Source: Rhodospirillales bacterium | Lineage (GTDB): Bacteria > Pseudomonadota > Alphaproteobacteria > Reyranellales > Reyranellaceae | NCBI GenBank assembly: GCA_016185145.1 | Contig: JACPOB010000065.1 | Location: 1-59,610 of the forward strand | Length of the DNA stretch: 59,610 nucleotides | Direction: 5' to 3' | Made by a program: the position numbers and the translations under genes | Shown here: piece after piece, positions 44,650 to 53,724 of the stretch | Numbering within the stretch: the stretch's first letter is position 1 | Layout: the number at the start of each line of letters is the position of its first letter | The notes under the pieces: model-generated | What the model was told of the DNA's origin: nothing | Database searches by the model: none | What the model saw: the letters and a program-made list of their open reading frames with translations, nothing else

Positions 44650-47194
44650 CGTTGGCGGCGAGACCTGGCCACCACTGGAGCAGTTTGGCGATGATCGTCG
44701 GAAGCGGCTCCCTGACCGAGAGAAGGAGATTATTGCCGACCGCCTTGCTCCGTTCCACTGCATGATCGAAATACGCTACCGGCAGGCCGAGCGTCATGGC
44801 CGCGTCGACTCGGGTATCGCTCATGCCCCATCGACGCGACGGAAAGACAACGGCGCTTGCCGGCGCGCGGCAGGTCGTGGTCATGAGTCGGTCCTCCTCG
44901 GGCGAACGCCCGAGAACAAAGACGTTGCCGAGTTCCATGGTCTTGAGGTCGTCGGCCATCGCACCGTCGACAACCACACCGGCACCGGGATCAGCCTGCC
45001 GCAGTTGGGCACCCAAGGCGTGAATCAGCTCTGAATCCTCGGTCGCGGGGGCTGCGCACATGATCAGCAGGCCGTCCCGACCTTTCGGCACCTGCTGCAC
45101 GGTGGCATCTCCCAGCGACTCATCGGCAAGCAAATCGATCTTTGGAACAAGGTACGGCATGCGGTTGGCCAGGGTGCGACTGAAACGCATGGTGGGGGTC
45201 AAGATCCTGCGCGCCTTGGAAAGAACCGCCGCGGTCGGAGTACTATCCGCCGCCACTTCTCGGGCTATGTCGAAAATCCCGGCATCCGCCAACAGGACGT
45301 CATACGCCAATCCGAATTCCGTCAGGGCCCGGACAACGTCCCTTGGCAAATTTCCGGGATCAGCGATGGCGAGTTCGGCGATCTGCAGGCGCGCAAGATC
45401 GCGAGTCAGATCCTCCGGAAAGCGATCCCGGCCATAGGTGAGGATGACGTTCTGCGGATAGTCCCCGGCCTGATCCCGCAGGCGGATCGCCACGCCGTCC
45501 GGCGTGGCGTCCAGCGTCGCAACAATGGTGTCGAGGCTCGATGCCCGCTGTGCACTGGCATGGCGGCTGATCAGGCTCGCGTCGAGCCCGCTCGCACTGA
45601 CCACCAGCGCAAAGGGCTTTTCCCTGGCGAGCAGCCACTTCCATTCCAGCCGGCCGGCCGCCACACGCAGCGGATCCCGACGGACGAAATCCGCCGACAG
45701 CCGGCGATAGAATGGATAGAGATCATCGATCAGCGATAAATTGGTCAGAACCAGCGCCCGCTTCTCGCTCTTGAAGGACCGTGACCCGGCGTGTCCCACA
45801 AACACCGTGGTTGCGCACACATTACGAAATCCCGCCTTCTGGGCGCGCAGGCAGAAATCGATGTCCTCACAATAGCCCCGCCCGAACTGCAGCGACAACA
45901 AGCCGACCGCATCAAGCACGGCATGCTTCACATAGAGGCAGAACCCGATACCGTTCGGCAACTCCACGAAGTCGATGCCGTCCCTATTCTCTGCCGCCAA
46001 CCGATCCAGCGCCGCGAGGGCCTCTCCCTGCGGGATCGGATTCTCCCGGAAGCGAATCGGCATGCTCGTATATTCGCCGTTGTTCGACAGCGGCGTTACG
46101 GTACCGATATCGTCGTGCAGATAGGCGACCTGTGCCAGGCGGGAGCACAGGTCCGATGGCGGCATCGTGTCGGCGTTGAGGAGCACGGCATCCTCATCCG
46201 CAGCCAGCACACCCAGAGCGCGGTTAACGCTCGCCGCAAACCCACGATTCACACCGTTGCGCAGGAGCTCGATCTTGCCGTCATGCCGGAGCTCATCGAG
46301 CAGCGCCGCAATGCGCCGGTCGGGCGTTGCGTCGTCGACTGCAATGATCCGCCTCGCGAGCCGCCTTTCAGGATGCGCCAGCACGGCGTCGAGGCATCGT
46401 TTCGTTGCGGCAAAGTCGCCATAGACTGGCACAATCACCGCGACCCGGCGTGTTCCAGCGGTCGCGGTCGTGGCCGGCGACCGTGGGTCCCGCGGCACAG
46501 GCTGCAGGGCGTGGCGCCACAATCGCTCCGGCAACAGCACGCTGCGCGCCGCGTCACATGTCACGTCAACCCACTCGGCGTCTCCCGGCCACGGCCAGAC
46601 GATGTCGGCTGCATGCACGAAGGCGTGCGCCATTCGATGTCCGCGCTCGGCTTCAACGCGGTGTTCCGCGCTGCCCTCGTTGGCGACCAGATGACACCTG
46701 AGCGTCGAGCCGCCCTGCCAGGCGAGCCAACCCCGAATGTGCCCGGGCGCACTCTCCAGGTTGCCTGCGACCTCAATGCCCTGCCTTTGCAGGAACCGAA
46801 GCGCATCCTGAACCTGGGCAGTTGTGCCGTCGCTGCGCAGGAGTCGGCGCGCTGCCAACTCACGCTCCACCGGATCTGCGCTGGCCAGCATCAGGCGATT
46901 CGCCATCGGATGCCACGGGTTGATGGCCAGCGCTTTGCGCACGTCATCACGCGCCCGCTCCGCGTCGTTCATGGCGGCCAGTGCTATCGCACGCAGAACA
47001 AGATCATCCGCGATCAGCCCGGAGCGCAGCCTCGCCAAGCGCTCGGCGAGCAGCCAGCTCGCGGGGCCATCGCGAACTTCGAGAAGGCGCTTTGCCTGCG
47101 CCGCGAGATTTGTCGCGTGACCGACCGGGGCAAGCGGCAGGCCCGCCAGGGCCCGCTGAACCGCCGATATCGCTGGAGACGGGTCATGTCTCAC
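44621..47194 (-). CDS. Large GT2 glycosyltransferase fused to a GT-B-like domain
   Basis: 857 residues. An N-terminal TPR-like helical part (about 30-125) and a small beta-domain (140-225) precede a GT-A/GT2 domain (about 251-500) with VAVIVPVYGDFAATKRCLDA, IIAVDDATPD, GVNRGFAASVNRAL, the LLNADTMPP motif in place of DxD, and GRGYCEDIDFCLRAQKAG. The C-terminal third (about 540-857) resembles the end of a GT-B enzyme: KARRILTPTMRFSRTLANRM, then LVPKIDLLADESLG, then DAAMTLGLPVAYFDHA. Two transferase activities in one chain are plausible. It is downstream of the methyltransferase gene on the same strand. Confidence 0.82.
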   Translation of the reverse strand: MRHDPSPAISAVQRALAGLPLAPVGHATNLAAQAKRLLEVRDGPASWLLAERLARLRSGLIADDLVLRAIALAAMNDAERARDDVRKALAINPWHPMANRLMLASADPVERELAARRLLRSDGTTAQVQDALRFLQRQGIEVAGNLESAPGHIRGWLAWQGGSTLRCHLVANEGSAEHRVEAERGHRMAHAFVHAADIVWPWPGDAEWVDVTCDAARSVLLPERLWRHALQPVPRDPRSPATTATAGTRRVAVIVPVYGDFAATKRCLDAVLAHPERRLARRIIAVDDATPDRRIAALLDELRHDGKIELLRNGVNRGFAASVNRALGVLAADEDAVLLNADTMPPSDLCSRLAQVAYLHDDIGTVTPLSNNGEYTSMPIRFRENPIPQGEALAALDRLAAENRDGIDFVELPNGIGFCLYVKHAVLDAVGLLSLQFGRGYCEDIDFCLRAQKAGFRNVCATTVFVGHAGSRSFKSEKRALVLTNLSLIDDLYPFYRRLSADFVRRDPLRVAAGRLEWKWLLAREKPFALVVSASGLDASLISRHASAQRASSLDTIVATLDATPDGVAIRLRDQAGDYPQNVILTYGRDRFPEDLTRDLARLQIAELAIADPGNLPRDVVRALTEFGLAYDVLLADAGIFDIAREVAADSTPTAAVLSKARRILTPTMRFSRTLANRMPYLVPKIDLLADESLGDATVQQVPKGRDGLLIMCAAPATEDSELIHALGAQLRQADPGAGVVVDGAMADDLKTMELGNVFVLGRSPEEDRLMTTTCRAPASAVVFPSRRWGMSDTRVDAAMTLGLPVAYFDHAVERSKAVGNNLLLSVREPLPTIIAKLLQWWPGLAANATQTRPQPG

Positions 47195-47245
47195 GAATTT
47201 CGTGCGACCTCTCGTGACCGCGCGCCGAGCGCGCTGCGATCGAAG

Positions 47246-48034
47246 TCAGATCTCCTGATCAAAGGTCACCCCGCACAGGACCAATTTCGCCAGAATCGCT
47301 GAAGGCGCCGCTTGCTCCATGAACGCCACGGCCCACAAATCGAAATCCGCCGCCCGCTTTGTATGGACTTCGGCAAACCCGGCATCGATCAGCAGCCGCC
47401 CCAGTCGATCGGCTGTGAATCCCGTGTGATGCCGCATCGTCGTATTGCCTCGCGCAATCGAGGCGCCGTGACCATAGAGCATATCGAGCACGGAAATAGG
47501 ACCAGCCGGGGAAACGTACGCCGTGTGGTCGGGCCCATCGCGTACCAGCGCCTCGGCGACAGACTCGAGATCAGGGCAGCGGATCAGAGCGAAGCCGTCG
47601 ACCTTCAGCACCCGAAAGAACTCTTTGAACGCACGCGGCACCTCGTGGGCGTGAAGATGTTCGATGTGATGCGACGACCAGACCGCATCGTACGCTCCGG
47701 ACGGTACAAACGACGTCATGTCGTGGACTGAGCAGACGATGTCGGGCCGGACACTGCTATCGATGTCGAGCCTCGTCTCGCGCCAGTCTTTGCCGCGAAA
47801 CATCGCTTGAAGCTTTCTCGGCGAATAGGTGCCACAGCCGGTATGCAGGACATTTCGCGTCTGGAGGTTACGCTGGGGCATCGACCTTGACGGCGTCATT
47901 CCGAACTCCACCGTTTGCCTGGACGGCGGAAACGACGACCGAACGTCATCATCCGTCGAGAATGCTTGCCGCATGACGCCTGTCCCTCCGGCCACCGAAT
48001 GGAACTGTACGTCAGACCGCGCTGAATACGCCAT
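47246..48034 (-). CDS. SAM-dependent methyltransferase in the glycan island
   Basis: 262 residues (a start at ATG 47974 is possible). Class I fold: motif I VLHTGCGTYSPRKLQ (62-76), then DIDSSVRPDIVCSVHDM, motif IV YDAVWSSHHIEHLHAHEVP and EFFRVLKVDGFALIRCPD. Text like this is common in glycan loci, where such enzymes methylate sugars or cap chains. It is co-directional with the GT2 fusion, 51 bases upstream of it, and divergent from the type I exporter. Confidence 0.85.
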   Translation of the reverse strand: MAYSARSDVQFHSVAGGTGVMRQAFSTDDDVRSSFPPSRQTVEFGMTPSRSMPQRNLQTRNVLHTGCGTYSPRKLQAMFRGKDWRETRLDIDSSVRPDIVCSVHDMTSFVPSGAYDAVWSSHHIEHLHAHEVPRAFKEFFRVLKVDGFALIRCPDLESVAEALVRDGPDHTAYVSPAGPISVLDMLYGHGASIARGNTTMRHHTGFTADRLGRLLIDAGFAEVHTKRAADFDLWAVAFMEQAAPSAILAKLVLCGVTFDQEI

Positions 48035-48145
48035 GCATCGCTAGATATGCAAAACGCTTTGTTGCGGCCATGCGGCGCCTCATTCAAGGTGACTCGTGTC
48101 TCTCCACTCGTTGCAAAGACGTGACGAGGATCGTTGATCGGAGAA

Positions 48146-48164
48146 CCAACTTACATCGAGTTGG
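48146..48164. promoter_or_regulatory. Dyad 1 upstream of the type I exporter
   Basis: CCAACT-N7-AGTTGG, a 6-7-6 inverted repeat of 19 bases. It abuts dyad 2 with no base between. It lies 107 bases before the ABC gene in the 236-base divergent region that has no other gene. Confidence 0.5.
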
Positions 48165-48183
48165 ATACAAACATCGTTTGTAT
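48165..48183. promoter_or_regulatory. Dyad 2, perfect palindrome upstream of the exporter
   Basis: ATACAAAC-ATC-GTTTGTAT is a perfect 8-3-8 inverted repeat of 19 bases. It is AT-richer than its surroundings and about 88 bases before the ATG of the ABC gene. It looks like the operator of a dimeric repressor. The binding protein is not identified in the window. Confidence 0.6.
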
Positions 48184-48270
48184 GGAATGGTGGCCACCGT
48201 GAGTAGCGTTTGGGCCGGTCCACAGCAGAATGCACAAGACTTCGCCATAGTGTCGGGCGGAGAAGCCTGA

Positions 48271-49995
48271 ATGGCGAGTCAAACGGACAACTTGCTGTGG
48301 CTCGAATTGCGGCCTTATCGCTCGGCGTTGGCTTCTCTCCTGCTGTTCAGCTTCGTGATCAGCATTGCGAGTCTCGCGCCGACGATTTTCATGCTCCAGC
48401 TCTACGAGCGGGTCATGCAGAGCCGCAATGAAATGACATTGCTGTTCCTCGTCGTAATCGTCGTCGTCTTCCTGGCGGTTTGGACGGCGCTTGAATCAGT
48501 CAGATTGCGCGTGCTGCAACGGATGGGCGTCTCACTGCACAACGCCCTCGGCAGGAGGCTGTTCGAGGCGATAAACCGGCAGCGTGACAAATTCAGCTCT
48601 GTGACACGCAACGCGATGCTGCAGGATATAAACATCGTCAGGGAGTTCGTCGGCGGCAATCTGCTCGTGCAGCTGATGGACCTCTGCTTCGCCCCCTTGT
48701 TCGTGTGCGTGGCCTTTCTCTTTCACCCGCTTCTCGGGGTGACCCTCCTTGTCCTGGTCATGATCGTCGTTGGCCTGACACTGATCAACCAACGGCTGGT
48801 CCGCGACCCGGTGCGGCGCGCCCAAGCGAGCGCCGCCCGTGCAACGGATCTCGGGCGTTCCATCATCGCCAATGCAGAACCCATTCGCGTCATGGGCATG
48901 CTGCCGTCGCTCGCGTCCCGCTGGCACGACCGGCAGACCGAAATGCTCGGCTGGCAATCATCGGCGTGGTCGCGAGCGTGGCTGGTCGGGGAAGTCCTGC
49001 GCTTTGTCCGCCACGCCCAGACAGTCATCATGATGACTGTCGGCGTCCTGCTCTTTCTCGAGCAACAGACGGGTGGCGGCATCATCTTCGCGGCATCAAT
49101 CCTCTCGTCGCGCGCTATCCAGCCGATCGACGCGGTCGTTTCGGGCTGGAGGACCTTCTGGGCCGTTCGCAACTCGGCCGGCCGGCTGGAGACGTTGTTG
49201 CAGGAAGACGGCACGCACGACAAAGAGCGTTTCGCCCTGCCGCAGCCTGCCGGCCCACTCGTGGTGTCGCGGGCCACCGTCGTGGCTCCGGGTCGCGCCT
49301 TGACGATTTTGAATGACATCTCCTTTACAGCCGACCGCGGCAGGATTCTCGGCGTTGTCGGCGCAAGCGGTGCTGGCAAGTCGTCACTGGCCAGGCTCCT
49401 GGTCGGCATCTGGCGGCCACAGCGCGGCGCCGTGACGTTGGATGGCCACGACATGGCCCACTGGGACCAGGACGATCTTGGCCGTTGGATCGGTTACGTT
49501 CCCCAGGACGTCGAGCTGCTGGCTGGAACCGTGGCGGAAAACATCGGTCGCTTCCAGGATGGCGACGACGATGCCGTTCTCGACGCGGTCGAACTGTCGG
49601 GCATTCAGGATATCATTCGTGGCCTGCCCGACGGGCTGAACACGAAGCTTGGCCCCGACGGTCATGTCCTCTCCGGGGGCCAGCGCCAGCGTATCGCCCT
49701 GGCGCGCGCCGTCTACGGCAGTCCCTGCCTGCTCGTTCTCGACGAACCGAACTCCAACCTCGACGCCATCGGCGAGGAGAGCTTGGCAAGGACGATGGCG
49801 CGATTGCGGGAGCGTGGCGCCATCGTCGTCATCGTCACGCACCGCATGACCATGATCGATCACTGTGACGACGTGCTGGTCATGCATTCCGGTACCGTGC
49901 ATGCCTTCGGCAGCCGCGACCAGATCGTGGCACGCCTGGTCAACAATCGCCCGTCGCAAAGACTCGCCGTCGTCCGCTCGGGCACTGGAACATAG
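48271..49995 (+). CDS. Type I secretion ABC transporter (PrtD/RsaD-like)
   Basis: 574 residues. Six membrane helices lie in the N-terminal half (about 20-290), with no peptidase domain. The ATPase half has Walker A GASGAGKSS (about 365), a VPQDVELLAGTVAENI Q-loop region, signature VLSGGQRQRIALARAV (about 467) and Walker B CLLVLDEPNSNLD. The fold and length match PrtD/RsaD exporters that move RTX proteins with C-terminal signals across both membranes. It is the first gene of the right-hand operon and is followed by the HlyD adaptor. The RTX protein 6.6 kb upstream is the evident cargo. Confidence 0.93.
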   Translation: MASQTDNLLWLELRPYRSALASLLLFSFVISIASLAPTIFMLQLYERVMQSRNEMTLLFLVVIVVVFLAVWTALESVRLRVLQRMGVSLHNALGRRLFEAINRQRDKFSSVTRNAMLQDINIVREFVGGNLLVQLMDLCFAPLFVCVAFLFHPLLGVTLLVLVMIVVGLTLINQRLVRDPVRRAQASAARATDLGRSIIANAEPIRVMGMLPSLASRWHDRQTEMLGWQSSAWSRAWLVGEVLRFVRHAQTVIMMTVGVLLFLEQQTGGGIIFAASILSSRAIQPIDAVVSGWRTFWAVRNSAGRLETLLQEDGTHDKERFALPQPAGPLVVSRATVVAPGRALTILNDISFTADRGRILGVVGASGAGKSSLARLLVGIWRPQRGAVTLDGHDMAHWDQDDLGRWIGYVPQDVELLAGTVAENIGRFQDGDDDAVLDAVELSGIQDIIRGLPDGLNTKLGPDGHVLSGGQRQRIALARAVYGSPCLLVLDEPNSNLDAIGEESLARTMARLRERGAIVVIVTHRMTMIDHCDDVLVMHSGTVHAFGSRDQIVARLVNNRPSQRLAVVRSGTGT

Positions 49996-50025
49996 AGGGG
50001 CGATCCTCATCATGCGGATCACTCG

Positions 50026-51363
50026 ATGACGTTGACTCAACGGACTGACATGGCCCCAATCGGGCTTGCCCCGATGCCGCCGGCGGATTGGCGCAGCGTG
50101 ACCCGGGTTGGCCGGGCAATCGTCATTCTCGGGTTCGGCGTGCTTGTCGGCTGGGCAAGCCTGGCCCAGCTTGACGGCGCCGCCGTTGCCCAGGGCGTGG
50201 TCGCTGTCGAATCCAACCGAAAGACGGTGCAGCATCTGGAAGGCGGCATCGTACGGGAAATTCTTGTCCGCGATGGTGACGTCGTCGCCGAGGGACAGGT
50301 TCTGCTCCGGCTCGACCCGACACGAGTAGATGCCCAGAGCGAGACTTTTCGAAACCAGCTGGCGGCCCTCGTGGCGCAGGAAACCAGGCTCCTTGTCGAG
50401 CGCGATGTCGGCTCGCTGCTCTCGTTCCCGCCGGAGGTCCTTCAGCGTTCGGCAGATGCCACCGTCGCGGCCGTCATCGCCGATCAGAAGCGCGTGTTCG
50501 AAGTGCGTCGCGCCGCGCTGCAACGCAATCTGGACGTCGCCGATGCCCAAATCGAGCAGATCCGAAAGGAGTCGGAGCAGAACGCCAGCGATCTGATCAC
50601 GGCCCGGGCAACTTACCAAAACGTCGTCGGCGAACTCATGCCGTTACGAGAATTGCAGCAACAACGACTCGTCTCGGTGTCGCGAGTAATGCCGCTGGAG
50701 CGTGAGAAACTGCGGCTCGAGGGAGTCATTGCCAGTTCCGAGCTGCAGGCAAAGAAGCTGCAGGAACGGCTGGTCGAGGCGGAATTGCGGCGCAACCAGG
50801 TTCTCTCCGATTACCGGCAGGACGCTTCCACGCAGTTGCTGGACGTGCGACGCCAGCTCAGCGACGTCCGCCAACAGCTTATCGTAGCCGAGGACGCCCA
50901 GCGGCGCTTCGAACTCAAAGCGCCGATCGCCGGCACCGTACAGCAGATGCGCATCTTTACCGTCGGCGGCGTCATAAGGCCTGGCGATCCTGTCCTCGAC
51001 CTGGTGCCGGCCACCGACGTGCTCGTCATCCAGGCAAAGATCTCGCCGCTCGACGTCGATCGCGTGACCCCGGGAATGCGTGCGGAGATCCGCTTCCCGT
51101 CATTCCGCTATTTCGGCGCCGACGTCATCACGGGGTCGCTGCGCAGCGTGTCACGGGACAGGCTCCTCGAAACCGACAGCCGCGAGCCCTACTTCGCCGC
51201 GGAGGTCACCGTCGATCGGGCTTCGATTCCCCGCGTGTTCGCCGACCGGCTCATGGCAGGCATTCCAGCCGATGTGATCGTGCCGACGGAGCCGCGCTCC
51301 GTCCTGGAGTACCTGCTCAAACCGATTCTCGAACGCTTCAACAAGAGCATGCGAGAGAGATGA
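50026..51363 (+). CDS. HlyD-family type I secretion adaptor (PrtE/RsaE-like)
   Basis: 445 residues. A single N-terminal membrane helix (about 28-48, AIVILGFGVLVGWASLAQLD) leads to the lipoyl half with VVAVESNRKTVQHLEGGIV and ILVRDGDVVAEGQVLLRLDP, a long coiled coil (about 105-290), and the second half with APIAGTVQQMRIFTVGGVI. The C-terminus is the beta-barrel region with YFAAEVTVDR. It links the ABC pump to an outer-membrane TolC-type channel, which is not in the window. Its stop overlaps the start of the secreted hydrolase-like gene. Confidence 0.93.
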   Translation: MTLTQRTDMAPIGLAPMPPADWRSVTRVGRAIVILGFGVLVGWASLAQLDGAAVAQGVVAVESNRKTVQHLEGGIVREILVRDGDVVAEGQVLLRLDPTRVDAQSETFRNQLAALVAQETRLLVERDVGSLLSFPPEVLQRSADATVAAVIADQKRVFEVRRAALQRNLDVADAQIEQIRKESEQNASDLITARATYQNVVGELMPLRELQQQRLVSVSRVMPLEREKLRLEGVIASSELQAKKLQERLVEAELRRNQVLSDYRQDASTQLLDVRRQLSDVRQQLIVAEDAQRRFELKAPIAGTVQQMRIFTVGGVIRPGDPVLDLVPATDVLVIQAKISPLDVDRVTPGMRAEIRFPSFRYFGADVITGSLRSVSRDRLLETDSREPYFAAEVTVDRASIPRVFADRLMAGIPADVIVPTEPRSVLEYLLKPILERFNKSMRER

Positions 51364-52565
51364 GACGGCAACCAAGTGCGCGCATCCGTTCCGCCGGTCA
51401 GCAGCCCATCTCTCGTGACGGGGATGGATTGGCTCACGGCTGGGCGGGAGCGCGGCTGGCGCTTCTTCTCCTGGTGCTCATCCCTGTGCTTCCGGCACCA
51501 GGCTCGGCGCAACCTCGGACAGGGCGCCCGCTGGTCGGTGCCTACGTCTGGGGCGGCCTCCTGAACGGCAGGCCGACGATCGAGAATTTCCATGCCTCCG
51601 TGAAATTCGTGCTCGACCACGGATTCGAGGCGGTTCGGTTCACCGTCACCCCGGGAAGCCTGGCGAGCTACGGCGTTCCATCCTGTGCCGCGACCGACCA
51701 GATGCGCTGCGCCTTGAAGTCGCTGCTGGACGCGCCCGTCTTCGACGATGCCCGCCTGAAGCTGGTCGTCATCACGTTGCACGACTTCTCCCTCGGCCAG
51801 AGGCCAATGGTCGATGCGGATTTTCTCGAGCAGCATCGCGAGGCGCTCATCCGAGAGTACCGCGCAGGTCTTGCCGTGATCGCCGAGCGCTTCGCGAGCC
51901 GGGAAACGACGGTCGTTATCTCCAACTGGGAAGGCGACAACATCGTCTACTGCGGGAGCGTCTATCGCTTCGCCACCGTTGTGCAATTCGCCGTCGACTG
52001 CCAGGGACAGGCGACCGGCAACGTCGAGCGTCGAATGCAGGGCTTCGTTGCCTGGCTCAAGCTGCGCTCTGAACTCGTCGATGAAACGCGGCGGAACAGC
52101 CCTGCCCTGCAGCTTCTTCATGCACCCGAGGTAAACAACGTTGTCTTGTTCGAGCACAGGTGCCGTCATCAGTGTGATCCATCTGCGACCGTGCTCGGTC
52201 GATTGGGCCAGCTGCCGGGACCGCGTCTGTGCTCGTACTCCGCCTACGACAGCATGCGCGAGAATCTGCTCGCAACCGCTCTGGCTCGACTGTCGGCTGT
52301 TTGTCCAACGATCATTCTCGGTGAGGTCGGAGTTCGCGCTCCCGACGTGTCATCCGCCGAAGCTGACAAGCGTGCGAAGGCAGTCATAGACCAGGTTCGC
52401 CGCGCCTCGGTCAAGGCACCGTTCGCCATCATCGTGTGGAACGCGTTCGAGGCGCGTGCCTCGCGCGATGCGGGATACGGCCTGTTCGAGGAGGATGGGC
52501 GGCCCCGAACGTTCCGCTTCTGGCGCGAGATACTGTCGCCCCAGTCATCCCCGCCTCCTCCTTAG
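51360..52565 (+). CDS. Secreted TIM-barrel hydrolase-like protein
   Basis: 401 residues. A signal peptide or anchor (about 30-50, GARLALLLLVLIPVLPAPGS) follows a long basic start. The rest reads like a (beta/alpha)8 glycoside hydrolase of clan GH-A type: GAYVWGG, FEAVRFTVTPGS, LVVITLHD, NWEGDN with Glu191 where the acid/base is expected, and LGEVG with Glu322 where the nucleophile is expected. The end is AIIVWNAFEARA and a Pro-rich tail. I could not assign a family. It overlaps hlyD by four bases (ATGA), so a carbohydrate-active protein made with the exporter is likely. It may trim a glycan or the exported protein's sugar. Confidence 0.7.
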   Translation: MRRQPSARIRSAGQQPISRDGDGLAHGWAGARLALLLLVLIPVLPAPGSAQPRTGRPLVGAYVWGGLLNGRPTIENFHASVKFVLDHGFEAVRFTVTPGSLASYGVPSCAATDQMRCALKSLLDAPVFDDARLKLVVITLHDFSLGQRPMVDADFLEQHREALIREYRAGLAVIAERFASRETTVVISNWEGDNIVYCGSVYRFATVVQFAVDCQGQATGNVERRMQGFVAWLKLRSELVDETRRNSPALQLLHAPEVNNVVLFEHRCRHQCDPSATVLGRLGQLPGPRLCSYSAYDSMRENLLATALARLSAVCPTIILGEVGVRAPDVSSAEADKRAKAVIDQVRRASVKAPFAIIVWNAFEARASRDAGYGLFEEDGRPRTFRFWREILSPQSSPPPP

Positions 52566-52634
52566 CGACTGCCGAGGAGGGACTTTCAGCGCGCCTGTTC
52601 GGACACGTGCCTGATATAGGAAAGGGAGAGAACC

Positions 52635-53657
52635 ATGTTGGTGTTTGTCGGTTGGTACGGCCGCGGAAACTGCGGCGACGAGGCCTTCAAGGACGTCCAT
52701 GAAATGCTCTTTCCAACCCAAGAGAAGGTATGGGTTGACGATCGAGCGGACATGTCTTCCGTTCCCAAGTCCGCCATCTATGTGCTGGGCGGCGGCGATG
52801 TGGTGTCGGACTTCTACATTCACAAGATACCGCCGGACCAGAAGTTCTTCATGTATGGTGTTGGTCTCGCGAGCCGTGAGCAGCGGGACTATGTTGCCTC
52901 GATGCGGGATCGCCTGCTCGGCGTTTGGGTGCGCAATAGCGAGGACGCCACGGCGCTCGCCGCCGCTGGAGTTCCCGCCAGATTCACGCCTGATATCGTG
53001 TTCCAGCTCGGCGAAGCCGTCGGGACTTGCGACACAAGCAGATTGCCGCGTTCCGGCGACCGCAAGATGCTCCTGGTGTTTCCTTCGAACAACGGCCCCG
53101 AGGCTGCCGCGCGGCAACGCGACCTGGGCGCCTATCACTACTACGAATTCATGATTGCCGAGATGGCCAAGACCTTGGACTACATCGGCAAATATTACGA
53201 CATCATGTTCGTCCCGCTGTCCAGCAACGAGAACGACAACGACATCGTCTGGGCCTTGCGTACCTCCTCTCTCATGAAGAACAAGAACAATGTAACCATC
53301 ATGGACCGCCGCCTTACGCCCATAGAAGTGGCTGCCCTGACGAGCAAGGCGAACATGGTGATGTCGATGAAGTTTCATGGGTTGATCTTTGCGCTGCTGG
53401 CCGCCCGGCCGTTCGTCAATATCGGACTGACGCGCAAGACGCAGCTTCTGTGCGAGGACAACGATCTGCAGCATCTCTGCGTCCCTCGACATTCATTCAG
53501 CTACGATCGCGTCCTGCGCTGCCTCAAAGATGCGGAAGCGCCGGACGCCCTGGCTGCCGTTACCGATGCTTCGGCGCGCCTGCGCGCCAGTGCGAAATCC
53601 GAGGGCTCCCTCTTCGCCCGGCAGGTCGAGACCGTCCTGCGAGAGGTTGGACCTTAA
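52635..53657 (+). CDS. Polysaccharide pyruvyl transferase family protein
   Basis: 340 residues. N-terminal FVGWYGRGNCGDEAFKDV is the family signature (GxxGxGNxGDE). Then YVLGGGDVVSDFYI, WVRNSEDATALAAAGVPARF, and in the C-terminal half MSMKFHGLIFALLAARPFVNIG as in PF04230 members (CsaB, WcaK, GT-B fold). Such enzymes add pyruvate ketals to wall polymers; in S-layer bacteria pyruvylated polymers anchor surface proteins. It fits a surface-anchoring role here by analogy. A palindrome AAGGGCC-TA-GGCCCTT overlaps its stop. Confidence 0.88.
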   Translation: MLVFVGWYGRGNCGDEAFKDVHEMLFPTQEKVWVDDRADMSSVPKSAIYVLGGGDVVSDFYIHKIPPDQKFFMYGVGLASREQRDYVASMRDRLLGVWVRNSEDATALAAAGVPARFTPDIVFQLGEAVGTCDTSRLPRSGDRKMLLVFPSNNGPEAAARQRDLGAYHYYEFMIAEMAKTLDYIGKYYDIMFVPLSSNENDNDIVWALRTSSLMKNKNNVTIMDRRLTPIEVAALTSKANMVMSMKFHGLIFALLAARPFVNIGLTRKTQLLCEDNDLQHLCVPRHSFSYDRVLRCLKDAEAPDALAAVTDASARLRASAKSEGSLFARQVETVLREVGP

Positions 53658-53672
53658 AGGGCCTAGGCCCTT
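53657..53672. repeat. 16-bp palindrome at the end of the pyruvyl transferase gene
   Basis: AAGGGCCTAGGCCCTT is perfect, overlaps the last base of the stop and has no T-run. A pause or mRNA-stabilising hairpin is possible; a terminator is not supported because the operon goes on. Confidence 0.35.
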
Positions 53673-53724
53673 GGGAAGGACACGCGTCTGTGCGGCGCCG
53701 CATGCTCGAGTGTGAGGTAGGACT

